Origin: a virus | Length of the DNA stretch: 27,262 nucleotides | IMG/VR virus record: IMGVR_UViG_3300001849_000235 | Span: 1 to 27,262 of that record | Direction: 5' to 3' (one strand) | Shown: piece after piece, positions 5,717 through 11,271 of the stretch | Position numbering within the stretch: position 1 is the first letter of the stretch | Layout: each line of letters begins with the position of its first letter | Translations under genes and position numbers: made by a program | Notes under the pieces: model-generated | Database searches by the model: none | What the model was told of the DNA's origin: nothing | The model's input: the letters and a program-made list of their open reading frames with translations, nothing else

Positions 5717-5986
5717 ATGTTAAAAATCAACAAAGGAACAAAGACCTTCAAGATGCTCACAGAACTGAAGGCAGGCGAGAAGTTTACCGCAAGTGAAGCT
5801 CACAAGCGTTTTGGTATCAAGAACATTGCCGCAGAAGCAAGCCGTATCCGTCAAGCTGGTTACGCTGTCTATGCAAACAGCCGCAAGGCCGGTAACGGTG
5901 TTCAGGTTACCGAGTACGAATTGGGCATGCCAAGCCGCCGTGTTGTGGCTGCTGGTTACCGCGCAATCCAATTAGGTCTAGCCTAA
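5717..5986 (+). CDS. Conserved protein, possible winged helix
   Basis: An 89-aa basic protein with AATAAGGAAAC before ATG. The pattern ELKAGEKFTASEAHKRFGI, then AEASRIRQAGYAVYAN and VTEYELG, fits a small winged helix-turn-helix: helix-turn-helix followed by a beta wing. Similar MLKINKGTKTF proteins are present in T4-type phages of aquatic bacteria, from memory. I infer a DNA-binding role; targets are unknown. It is preceded by a stable UUCG leader hairpin and followed by a strong terminator, so it appears to be a self-contained, probably highly expressed unit. Confidence 0.75.
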   Translation: MLKINKGTKTFKMLTELKAGEKFTASEAHKRFGIKNIAAEASRIRQAGYAVYANSRKAGNGVQVTEYELGMPSRRVVAAGYRAIQLGLA

Positions 5987-6002
5987 TAAGGTGCTCCAAA
6001 GT

Positions 6003-6043
6003 CCGGGGGTAGTGTCCCGGCCAGAGATCCTGCTCCGATCTCT
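6003..6043 (+). ncRNA. Two stem-loops ahead of the terminator, candidate 3'-UTR RNA
   Basis: Stem 1: CCGGG (6003-6007) with CCCGG (6016-6020). Stem 2: AGAGATC (6023-6029) with GATCTCT (6037-6043), 7 perfect pairs, 7-nt loop. With the terminator at 6056-6091 they make three consecutive stem-loops, the layout of a bacterial 3'-UTR-derived small RNA. No known family recognised. Confidence 0.4.
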
Positions 6044-6055
6044 GTGTTAGTGTCA

Positions 6056-6091
6056 GATAGGGCATGCCGAGAGGCATTGCCCTATCTTTTT
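6056..6091 (+). terminator. Intrinsic (Rho-independent) terminator
   Basis: GATAGGGCA (6056-6064) pairs with TGCCCTATC (6078-6086), extended inside by TGCC/GGCA around a GAGA loop, and is followed by TTTTT at 6087-6091. This is the clearest terminator of the window and closes the transcript of the gene at 5717. Confidence 0.9.
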
Positions 6092-6195
6092 GACCACTGC
6101 GCCTCATCAGATCAGATACTATACTTAAACCTTACACCTGTCAACCGGAAATTGAACTTGTTGCAGAAACGCCACATCTTGTTACAATTGAGTGG

Positions 6196-6224
6196 TTGAC
6201 TCTTTGCTGTTACTGTGCTATAGT
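6196..6224 (+). promoter_or_regulatory. Early sigma70-type promoter
   Basis: TTGACT 6196-6201, 17 bp, TATAGT 6219-6224 with extended TGC. It serves the gene at 6255. Confidence 0.85.
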
Positions 6225-6254
6225 ACACAGACACTAACGCAACAGGAGCACCAC

Positions 6255-6467
6255 ATGGGATACCGAGTTCTGGGCAAGACTGAAGATCTGTTCCGTGGCT
6301 ACCAAGCACGTCAGGGCCTGGAAGGTCCATTCCTCAAAGGGTCGAATCGCGTGGTCTATTACGATCCCAAAGAAGGCCGTTACTGGGACCCCAAGACTGA
6401 CTTTTACCTGGAGCAAGACGAAGTAGATCAGCTGGATCGAGAGCTGATGAAAATGTTGGCCAAATAA
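6255..6467 (+). CDS. Conserved phage protein (YRVLGKTEDLFRGYQAR family)
   Basis: A 70-aa protein; ATG 6255 follows CAGGAGC, and the longer upstream frame is excluded because it crosses the promoter. MGYRVLGKTEDLFRGYQARQ, then GPF and YYDPKEGRYWDPKTDFYL, is a widespread small phage family by my recollection. The repeated YDPKEG / WDPKTD pair resembles a beta-hairpin repeat. Function unknown. Confidence 0.8.
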   Translation: MGYRVLGKTEDLFRGYQARQGLEGPFLKGSNRVVYYDPKEGRYWDPKTDFYLEQDEVDQLDRELMKMLAK

Positions 6468-6470
6468 TGG

Positions 6471-6499
6471 TTGACATTCGGTAAAACCGGTGCTATACT
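6471..6499 (+). promoter_or_regulatory. Early sigma70-type promoter
   Basis: TTGACA 6471-6476, 17 bp, TATACT 6494-6499 with extended TGC. It serves the genes at 6529 and 6857. Confidence 0.9.
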
Positions 6500-6528
6500 G
6501 CACAGACACTAACGCAACGGAGATCCAA

Positions 6529-6846
6529 ATGTCCAAACTGCTAATCACCACTCAAGTGTTTGAGAACTACGCCTGGAACGAAGACGGTTCCTTGGGAGTT
6601 GGCGACAACGCCTACTGGAAGGCCAAGGGCGGTTCGGACTACGTGGTCAAGAAGTTCAAGGACTTCAACCGCGTCACAGAGGTTGTCATGGCCCTGCGCG
6701 GGCAGATTGAGACTGACAACGACGCCTTCCGCGAGCACATCATCGGCTGGGAAGTGGTTGCTGATGACTACATGACCCAGTTTGAGAAGGATCAGCTGGA
6801 GTACGAGGGCAAGGTTACTTTTGGTCCCCACGAGTTGGCTTGGTAA
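6529..6846 (+). CDS. Conserved hypothetical protein
   Basis: A 105-aa protein with ACGGAGATCC before ATG 6529. It begins SKLLITTQVFENYAWN and continues WKAKGGSDYVVKKFKDF; the segment reads as a small alpha/beta domain. I think homologs occur in other phages, but no function is known. The gene has a higher GC content than most neighbours. The next gene starts 10 nt downstream on the same mRNA. Confidence 0.75.
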   Translation: MSKLLITTQVFENYAWNEDGSLGVGDNAYWKAKGGSDYVVKKFKDFNRVTEVVMALRGQIETDNDAFREHIIGWEVVADDYMTQFEKDQLEYEGKVTFGPHELAW

Positions 6847-6856
6847 GGAGAAAGCG

Positions 6857-7030
6857 ATGTTTCGAGTCATCTGGGTGTTTCGTAATGATCACGAATGGTC
6901 TAACGACTTCAACAGCGTCGCCGAGCGTGACGACTTTATCAATCGCTGTGGTTTGATCAGTCATCCGGACATTGTTCGAGTCACGGTGCAGATAGGCGAG
7001 GAGAAGAAGGATCTCAAACGAGTCGGTTGA
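6857..7030 (+). CDS. 57-aa protein, paralog of the gene at 1919
   Basis: ATG 6857 is chosen because it follows TAAGGAG and because the alignment with the product at 1919 begins exactly here (MFRVIWVFRNDHEW against MFKVTWIFRNEHEW). The shared FINRCGL..HPDIVRV block gives strong support. The longer frame upstream is inside the previous gene. The C-terminal VG and stop come from the next promoter's GGTTGACA. Function unknown. Confidence 0.85.
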   Translation: MFRVIWVFRNDHEWSNDFNSVAERDDFINRCGLISHPDIVRVTVQIGEEKKDLKRVG

Positions 7031-7055
7031 CAGACACCGTGTTTGGTGCTATACT
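7027..7055 (+). promoter_or_regulatory. Early sigma70-type promoter
   Basis: TTGACA 7027-7032, 17 bp, TATACT 7050-7055 with extended TGC; the stop codon of the previous gene overlaps the -35 box. Confidence 0.9.
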
Positions 7056-7078
7056 ACACAGACACTAAAGGAGCAGAC

Positions 7079-7285
7079 ATGAACAAGGTTTACATCGTTC
7101 GTTGGGGTTCTGGTTTCTATCAACCCGAGAGCTACATCTTTGGCCTGTATCCCTCGCAGGCACTGGCAGACGCTCGCATAAAGGTGCTGACCAGCGAAGA
7201 CGAAGGGTATGATCCAGACGAGATCTGGACGGATGTGGTTGAAGTCGGGCCCAACGGTGCTGACTGCCGCTTGAGCAACCGCTGA
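7079..7285 (+). CDS. Hypothetical early protein
   Basis: A 68-aa protein with AAGGAGC before ATG 7079. It begins MNKVYIVRWGSGFYQPESYI, a strand-rich start, followed by a helix (SQALADARIKVLTSE) and an acidic C-terminal part. Unknown function. It heads a transcript with a 25-aa ORF and the gene at 7388. Confidence 0.7.
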   Translation: MNKVYIVRWGSGFYQPESYIFGLYPSQALADARIKVLTSEDEGYDPDEIWTDVVEVGPNGADCRLSNR

Positions 7286-7303
7286 ACATCAACGGAGTCT
7301 ATG

Positions 7304-7381
7304 ATGATCTCACGTGAACAATGGCTAAAATGGATTGAACAGACCTGGCTCTCTTGCCAGGAGAAGGCTTGGAAAGAGTAA
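7304..7381 (+). CDS. 25-aa Trp-rich peptide
   Basis: ATG 7304 has GGAG six nt upstream; ATG 7301 is in frame but too close. The peptide MISREQWLKWIEQTWLSCQE ends AWKE and has four tryptophans in an amphipathic helical pattern. It fills the gap between two genes with spacing typical of this phage (18 nt before, 6 nt after), which supports it, but it could be chance. Confidence 0.5.
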   Translation: MISREQWLKWIEQTWLSCQEKAWKE

Positions 7382-7387
7382 ATCTAA

Positions 7388-7609
7388 ATGAATATCACTA
7401 TCACTGGCCTTACGCCGCATCAGGTCTTGTTTGCAGACATCCTTTGGAAGTGCCAAGGGCGCGATCAAGTAGAAGCCTTCATCTGTAGCTTGCCTCAGCC
7501 CTTTCAAGGTGAAGCTCGCGTAGTTCTAGACATGATGGTAGCCTCTGTCTTTGACAACATCACCGAGACCACAATGGCTCGAGATCTGTTGTCAAAATAC
7601 AACAAATAA
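7388..7609 (+). CDS. Conserved phage protein (ADILWKCQGRDQVEAFI family)
   Basis: A 73-aa protein. The sequence MNITITGLTPHQVLFADILW, KCQGRDQVEAFICSLP and EARVVLDMMVASVFD match a conserved, function-unknown family of small proteins known from myoviruses and prophages. It is predicted helical. The ribosome binding site is weak (GGAAAGAG about 12 nt upstream), so translation may depend on the preceding 25-aa ORF. Confidence 0.8.
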   Translation: MNITITGLTPHQVLFADILWKCQGRDQVEAFICSLPQPFQGEARVVLDMMVASVFDNITETTMARDLLSKYNK

Positions 7610-7613
7610 AAGG

Positions 7614-7642
7614 TTGACAAAGTTTCCAAAAGATCGTATAAT
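7614..7642 (+). promoter_or_regulatory. Early sigma70-type promoter
   Basis: TTGACA 7614-7619, 17 bp, TATAAT 7637-7642. It serves the genes at 7673 and 7861. Confidence 0.9.
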
Positions 7643-7672
7643 ACACAGACACTAACAAAACAGGATCCCGCA

Positions 7673-7861
7673 ATGTATTATCCTCCCGAAATGACAGCAG
7701 AAGAGATACGTGAGTTTGAGCTGGAGATGAACGATCTCATTGATGCTGAGAACAAGGCCTATTACGACAGCCTTGAGCGTGATCACGACGAGCCCTACGA
7801 GCCCGATGCTGACTACAACGACAGCTGGTACGAAGAACAGTACGACCTGGGAGACTATTGA
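7673..7861 (+). CDS. Very acidic 62-aa protein
   Basis: ATG 7673 follows CAGGATCC. More than a third of the residues are Asp or Glu, and tyrosines are frequent (YYDSLERDHDEPYEPDADY). Highly acidic small phage proteins are sometimes DNA mimics that block host nucleases or nucleoid proteins; that is a possibility, not shown here. The stop TGA overlaps the next ATG by one base. Confidence 0.75.
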   Translation: MYYPPEMTAEEIREFELEMNDLIDAENKAYYDSLERDHDEPYEPDADYNDSWYEEQYDLGDY

Positions 7862-8061
7862 TGACTTGGAACAAAGAAGGCCAACACGTGGCCGGCGTAT
7901 ACCTCAAGGCCTACACAGTATCGGGCACTGTCACTGAAAGCCGTGTTCGCTACGGCGGCACGGTCCAGCACACAGTCAAGTTGGACCAGCCCGCTCAGGT
8001 GTTTGGGCGGAGTGCCGAGGTGTTGCTTTTAGACGACACCGACCTATTCCCTATCGGTTGA
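7861..8061 (+). CDS. Conserved phage protein (MTWNKEGQHVAGVYL family)
   Basis: A 66-aa protein starting at ATG 7861, coupled to the upstream gene through TGATG. MTWNKEGQHVAGVYL, RVRYGGTVQHTVKL and VLLLDDTDLFPIG form a small beta-rich domain that I recognise as a widespread uncharacterised phage family. The final Gly and stop codon are supplied by the following promoter's GGTTGACA. Confidence 0.85.
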   Translation: MTWNKEGQHVAGVYLKAYTVSGTVTESRVRYGGTVQHTVKLDQPAQVFGRSAEVLLLDDTDLFPIG

Positions 8062-8086
8062 CAAAGTCTTTGCCCGATGCTATACT
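8058..8086 (+). promoter_or_regulatory. Early sigma70-type promoter, twin of the one at 8307
   Basis: TTGACA 8058-8063, 17 bp, TATACT 8081-8086 with extended TGC. From GGTTGACAAAGTCTTTGC through ACACTAGCAAAAAGGAG it is nearly identical to the promoter at 8307. Confidence 0.9.
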
Positions 8087-8115
8087 ACACAGACACTAGC
8101 AAAAAGGAGACAAAG

Positions 8116-8298
8116 ATGGAACGCAAAGAAATCTTCAAGATGCTTAAAAAGACACATCCGGAGGCTACCAACATCTCCAAAAACGAGTTTGGACTGTGGG
8201 ATGTTGGGATAGAAGACGACTACGAAATTGTTACTTTGACCTATGCGGTAGAAGGCACTAAACTGCGGTTTATTGGCGAGATGACAGTAGAACAATAG
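8116..8298 (+). CDS. Hypothetical 60-aa early protein
   Basis: ATG 8116 follows AAAGGAGAC. It begins MERKEIFKMLKKTHPEATNI and continues FGLWDVGIEDDYEIVTLTYA, a helix followed by a strand-rich segment. The upstream in-frame extension is promoter sequence. It is a single gene between the twin promoters. Function unknown. Confidence 0.7.
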   Translation: MERKEIFKMLKKTHPEATNISKNEFGLWDVGIEDDYEIVTLTYAVEGTKLRFIGEMTVEQ

Positions 8299-8306
8299 AC
8301 TATTGG

Positions 8307-8335
8307 TTGACAAAGTCTTTGCTTGGTGCTATAAT
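8307..8335 (+). promoter_or_regulatory. Early sigma70-type promoter, twin of the one at 8058
   Basis: TTGACA 8307-8312, 17 bp, TATAAT 8330-8335 with extended TGC. Confidence 0.9.
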
Positions 8336-8365
8336 ACACAAACACTAGCAAAAAGGAGCCCTGCA

Positions 8366-8596
8366 ATGCAAACAAATTGCACATTACTTGCAAAAGTTAC
8401 AGTAAACAAACGTCTCAACACCTATAGAATTTTGTTTACTTTTGACAAGTATAATAAAATAACTGTTCGCAATGCTGTTCTCCTTACAGGAGACATTTGC
8501 GGCATTGAAAATGACAATGCAGAGCTTTATATTGAGCAAGCAATTAAAAAGGCTGTTAAAGACTTGCGTTGCACTAGTGCAACAATAGTTGAGTAA
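8366..8596 (+). CDS. Hypothetical early protein
   Basis: A 76-aa protein, ATG 8366 after AAAGGAGC. The sequence is strand-rich at first (CTLLAKVTVNKRLNTYRILF), then a helix near the C-terminus (ELYIEQAIKKAVKDL). It is noticeably more AT-rich than its neighbours, with Asn- and Lys-rich codons, which may mean separate acquisition. No family recognised. Confidence 0.7.
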   Translation: MQTNCTLLAKVTVNKRLNTYRILFTFDKYNKITVRNAVLLTGDICGIENDNAELYIEQAIKKAVKDLRCTSATIVE

Positions 8597-8621
8597 ACTG
8601 TAGGGCTATTGCACACAGCAC

Positions 8622-8650
8622 TTGACACAGAGCGGGTGCTGTGCTATAAT
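8622..8650 (+). promoter_or_regulatory. Early promoter flanked by an inverted repeat
   Basis: TTGACA 8622-8627, 17 bp, TATAAT 8645-8650. CACAGCAC (8614-8621) and GTGCTGTG (8636-8643) form perfect 8-bp arms around the -35 box, so a dimeric regulator could bind here. It is a near-duplicate of the promoter at 9027. Confidence 0.9.
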
Positions 8651-8679
8651 ACACAGACACTAACAAAACGGAGCGAAAC

Positions 8680-9006
8680 ATGCAGAAACTTACACTTGCA
8701 AATATTGACAAAGACACAGACTATGTAGTTTACAATTTTAACTGCGACTTTACTGTAACGACTGCTGGTGACGGCTTGTGGGGCTGTGAAGCAGGACGTA
8801 AAATTAAAGTGACTGGCATTAGCATTGTGCATAATGCATACGAGGCTGACGAGATTAGCACACTGGTAAATGTTACACACGACAGCACGTGGGACATTTA
8901 CACTGACAGCGGCTTTGAGGCTGCTATTAGTGACGCTGTAGGCTTTGATGTTGGCTTTACAGAACAGGGTATGCAGGAAGACGAACACGCGAGTATGGAG
9001 TGCTAA
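8680..9006 (+). CDS. Hypothetical early protein
   Basis: A 108-aa acidic protein with ACGGAGCG before ATG. It is predicted to be beta-rich (YVVYNFNCDFTVTTAGDG, KIKVTGISIVH) and has three cysteines, without a clear metal-binding pattern. No family recognised. It lies between the duplicated inverted-repeat promoters at 8622 and 9027. Confidence 0.7.
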   Translation: MQKLTLANIDKDTDYVVYNFNCDFTVTTAGDGLWGCEAGRKIKVTGISIVHNAYEADEISTLVNVTHDSTWDIYTDSGFEAAISDAVGFDVGFTEQGMQEDEHASMEC

Positions 9007-9026
9007 AAATAACACTAGCACAGCAC

Positions 9027-9055
9027 TTGACACAGAGCGAGTGCTGTGCTATAAT
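9027..9055 (+). promoter_or_regulatory. Early promoter flanked by an 11-bp inverted repeat
   Basis: TTGACA 9027-9032, 17 bp, TATAAT 9050-9055. TAGCACAGCAC (9016-9026) and GTGCTGTGCTA (9041-9051) are perfect 11-bp arms around the -35 and most of the spacer, a candidate operator. Confidence 0.9.
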
Positions 9056-9086
9056 ACACAGACACTAACAAAACAGGAGCGAACCT

Positions 9087-9404
9087 ATGTTAGAGAGCAT
9101 AGACATCTGGGACATCGAAGCAATGAGCTTGAGTGATGCCATTGCCTATGTAGAAGCAGGGCGACTGAACTACAATAAGAACTGTCCAGAAGATCGCCAG
9201 AACTTCCGCCAAACTGTGGAGATGATGGAAGAGTGCCACAGCACCTGCGGCACAGAAGAAGATGCCGCCTGTCTAAATGCCCTGGGCAAGGACTATCAGC
9301 GAGCACTCAAACAGTTTCAAAAGGACTATTTCAAACAGTTAGTACAACAGATAGATCGCAAGAGAGTCAAAGAGATGCAAGCAGATCCCGAGCTGTTTAA
9401 CTAA
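9087..9404 (+). CDS. Helical hypothetical protein
   Basis: A 105-aa protein with CAGGAGCG before ATG 9087. It is nearly all predicted helix, with three cysteines in MMEECHSTCGTEEDAAC and a charged C-terminal helix (DRKRVKEMQAD). Function not recognised. It is a single gene between two related promoters. Confidence 0.7.
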   Translation: MLESIDIWDIEAMSLSDAIAYVEAGRLNYNKNCPEDRQNFRQTVEMMEECHSTCGTEEDAACLNALGKDYQRALKQFQKDYFKQLVQQIDRKRVKEMQADPELFN

Positions 9405-9410
9405 AGAAGG

Positions 9411-9439
9411 TTGACACAGAGCGGGTTCTGTGCTATACT
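9411..9439 (+). promoter_or_regulatory. Early promoter with spacer palindrome
   Basis: TTGACA 9411-9416, 17 bp, TATACT 9434-9439. It is closely related to the promoters at 8622 and 9027, but the outer arm is lost; CACAGA (9415-9420) and TCTGTG (9427-9432) remain as an inner inverted repeat. Confidence 0.9.
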
Positions 9440-9466
9440 ACACAGACACTAACAAAACAGGAGCAT

Positions 9467-9655
9467 ATGATGAAACCCAAATTTGGAACCATTATTTTCA
9501 TTACCGGACTGTTGATTATGTTCGCTGTCGCAGGTGGTGTTGAGAAACTGCCCGCAGAAGCAGGACTTTTTGAATGGGCCTCCCTGATGGGTGGCGCTGC
9601 CTCTGGCATCATTCTGTCGCTGTTAGGTATCCGGCTCTACAAAGAGCAGAACTAA
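9467..9655 (+). CDS. Small membrane protein, two TM segments
   Basis: A 62-aa protein; ATG 9467 or 9470 after CAGGAGC. It has two hydrophobic helices (about residues 7-23 and 39-56) joined by a loop with EKLPAEAGLFEW and a basic end RLYKEQN, predicting an inner-membrane hairpin. Similar MKPKFGTIIFITGLLIM proteins are found in phages, from memory. Function unknown. The gene at 9668 follows on the same mRNA. Confidence 0.75.
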   Translation: MMKPKFGTIIFITGLLIMFAVAGGVEKLPAEAGLFEWASLMGGAASGIILSLLGIRLYKEQN

Positions 9656-9667
9656 CTAGGAGAGACT

Positions 9668-9919
9668 ATGAAATTCCGCTTTATTTCTGATCCTGGACAC
9701 GGCTGGCTTGAAGTGCCGGTTGACTTGGTAGATCGTGCTGGTGTTATTGGTGCAGTATCCAAGTATTCCTATCACAAGGGCGATCTTCTTTATTTGGAAG
9801 AAGACTGCGATGCGAGTCGGTTCTTGCAGGCCCTAAAGAAACAGGGTGTGAACTATGAAATTGAAGAAGTTCATCAGAATCCTACGCCCATCCGCAATTA
9901 CCCTCGTTTTAGGGGTTGA
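9668..9919 (+). CDS. Conserved phage protein (FISDPGHGWLEVP family)
   Basis: An 83-aa protein with TAGGAGAG before ATG. It begins MKFRFISDPGHGWLEVPVDL and then has SKYSYHKGDLLYLEEDCDA, a conserved family I know from phages and mobile elements, with no known function. The C-terminal RFRG ends in a TGA within the next -35 box. Confidence 0.85.
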   Translation: MKFRFISDPGHGWLEVPVDLVDRAGVIGAVSKYSYHKGDLLYLEEDCDASRFLQALKKQGVNYEIEEVHQNPTPIRNYPRFRG

Positions 9920-9944
9920 CAAGTTAGATACACGGTGCTATAAT
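9916..9944 (+). promoter_or_regulatory. Early sigma70-type promoter
   Basis: TTGACA 9916-9921, 17 bp, TATAAT 9939-9944 with extended TGC; the previous stop codon overlaps the -35 box. Confidence 0.9.
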
Positions 9945-9974
9945 ACACAGACACTAACAAAACAGGAGCCAAAA

Positions 9975-10319
9975 ATGAACTTTACCCAAAACCAAATCAA
10001 TACGATCGTTGCAGAAGCCCGAGATGCCGCACACCAGGCTGCTACCAATTACTTCCACACGGTACTACGCGGGCAGGATCAATACGCCTGTGGATTTGCC
10101 TGGGTTGACATCTGCGGTGTTAAAGGCAATACCCGACTGGGTCGGATGCTCAAAGCCGCTGGTGTTGAGCGTAGCGATTACAAGAAGTGTTTTAGTATTT
10201 GGAACCCCAGCGGTTTGCCCCTCCAGAACGTCGATGTCAAAGAGGCCGGTGCCTCTGCGGCTGCTCGGGTGTTTGAAAAATACGGATTCACTGCCTACGC
10301 AGGAAGCCGTTTGGACTAA
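9975..10319 (+). CDS. Conserved phage protein (CGFAWVDICGVKGNTRLG family)
   Basis: A 114-aa protein starting at ATG 9975 after CAGGAGCC; the longer upstream frame crosses the promoter and is rejected. The blocks CGFAWVDICGVKGNTRLG, FSIWNPSGLPLQNVDVKEAG and GFTAYAGSRLD at the C-terminus mark a strongly conserved family of unknown function, seen in many T4-type and other phages. Conservation of the exact C-terminus suggests a functional tail. Confidence 0.85.
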   Translation: MNFTQNQINTIVAEARDAAHQAATNYFHTVLRGQDQYACGFAWVDICGVKGNTRLGRMLKAAGVERSDYKKCFSIWNPSGLPLQNVDVKEAGASAAARVFEKYGFTAYAGSRLD

Positions 10320-10326
10320 TTAATTA

Positions 10327-10355
10327 TTGACAGGGGCCCTGTGCCCCTGTATAAT
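10327..10355 (+). promoter_or_regulatory. Promoter with embedded operator-like palindrome
   Basis: TTGACA 10327-10332, 17 bp, TATAAT 10350-10355. The spacer is filled by a perfect inverted repeat, ACAGGGGC (10330-10337), 5 nt, GCCCCTGT (10343-10350), overlapping the end of the -35 and the first base of the -10. A dimeric protein bound here would block the polymerase. It drives the AAA+ ATPase operon. Confidence 0.85.
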
Positions 10356-10387
10356 GCACACTCAACAACAGACAAAAGGAAACACAT

Positions 10388-11269
10388 ATGGCTCGTTCAA
10401 GCGCCGCTCGTAAGCCCAGCAAGGGCACCGTTATCAGTAACGTCATTGAGCTAGACACTGAAGCAATTGCCGCACGAGAAGCGGCTGTCCAGAAAAAGAC
10501 TGACGCAGAAATCCTAGAGCACCTTAATCAGCGTTTTGACATTTTGACTGAGATGACCAAGGCTGTCAAACGTGGCGATGTACGTGCTATGATTGTGTCA
10601 GGCCCCCCAGGTGTGGGCAAAAGCCATAACGTTGAGGCAGTCTTGCAAAAGGATGGCCTGTTTGACACACTGGGCGAGCGCAAGCCCAAGTTCGAAGTAG
10701 TCAAGGGTGCCATGAGCTCAATTGGACTCTACAGCAAACTCTACGAGTTCTCGGACGCTAAACATGTTTTAGTCTTTGATGACTGTGACGACATCCTGCA
10801 GGAAGAGCTGAGCTTGAACATTCTCAAGGGTGCATTGGATAGCTCAAATCGTCGTTTCATCAGCTGGAACACAGACAGCCGTATACTTCGCAGTGAAGGC
10901 ATTCCTGACAGGTTTGAGTTCAAGGGTGCGGCCATATTCATTACCAACATCAAGTTTGAGCACGTTCGCAGTAAGAAGCTCAAGAGCCACTTGGATGCAC
11001 TGGAAAGCCGTTGCCACTACATGGACTTGGAAATGGATACTCAGCGTGAAAAGATGCTGTGGATACACAATATTGTCAGTCGCGGCATGTTGGATCGATA
11101 TGAGTTTGAACCCGCAACGGTGCAGACTGTGCTGGACTACATTGCCCAGCACAAGGACCGCTTACGTGAGCTGAGCCTGCGTATGGTCCTAAAGATTGCG
11201 GATCTGCGTAAGGCTTTTCCCAACAGCTGGACTGTGATGGCTTCTACGACTTGTATGAAGCGAGGTTGA
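10388..11269 (+). CDS. AAA+ family ATPase
   Basis: A 293-aa protein with AAAAGGAAAC before ATG. Walker A is GPPGVGKS at residues 72-79, Walker B LVFDDCDD at about 128-135, and a sensor-1-like segment AIFITNIKF at 182-190 with Asn187. These mark a P-loop AAA+ ATPase. The N-terminal 50 residues are charged and helical. It is not similar to the T4 clamp loader gp44 by sequence features I can see, so I leave the role open: remodelling of a nucleoprotein or regulatory complex is likely. It heads a three-gene operon with its own palindrome-containing promoter. Confidence 0.85.
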   Translation: MARSSAARKPSKGTVISNVIELDTEAIAAREAAVQKKTDAEILEHLNQRFDILTEMTKAVKRGDVRAMIVSGPPGVGKSHNVEAVLQKDGLFDTLGERKPKFEVVKGAMSSIGLYSKLYEFSDAKHVLVFDDCDDILQEELSLNILKGALDSSNRRFISWNTDSRILRSEGIPDRFEFKGAAIFITNIKFEHVRSKKLKSHLDALESRCHYMDLEMDTQREKMLWIHNIVSRGMLDRYEFEPATVQTVLDYIAQHKDRLRELSLRMVLKIADLRKAFPNSWTVMASTTCMKRG

Positions 11270-11271
11270 GC

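Noticed and set aside
6560-6775. 71-aa plus-strand Thr/Ser/Arg-rich frame inside the gene at 6529
   Set aside because: A different frame of a GC-richer gene, with low-complexity composition and no ribosome binding site.
285-10355. Regularly recurring similar sequences suggestive of a CRISPR array
   Set aside because: The repeats are complete promoters plus leaders and the intervals are coding genes of variable length; there are no short uniform spacers.
10388-11269. Assignment of the AAA+ ATPase as clamp loader gp44
   Set aside because: The arginine-finger SRC motif region and the zinc/collar features typical of clamp loaders are not visible, and the neighbours are early accessory genes.
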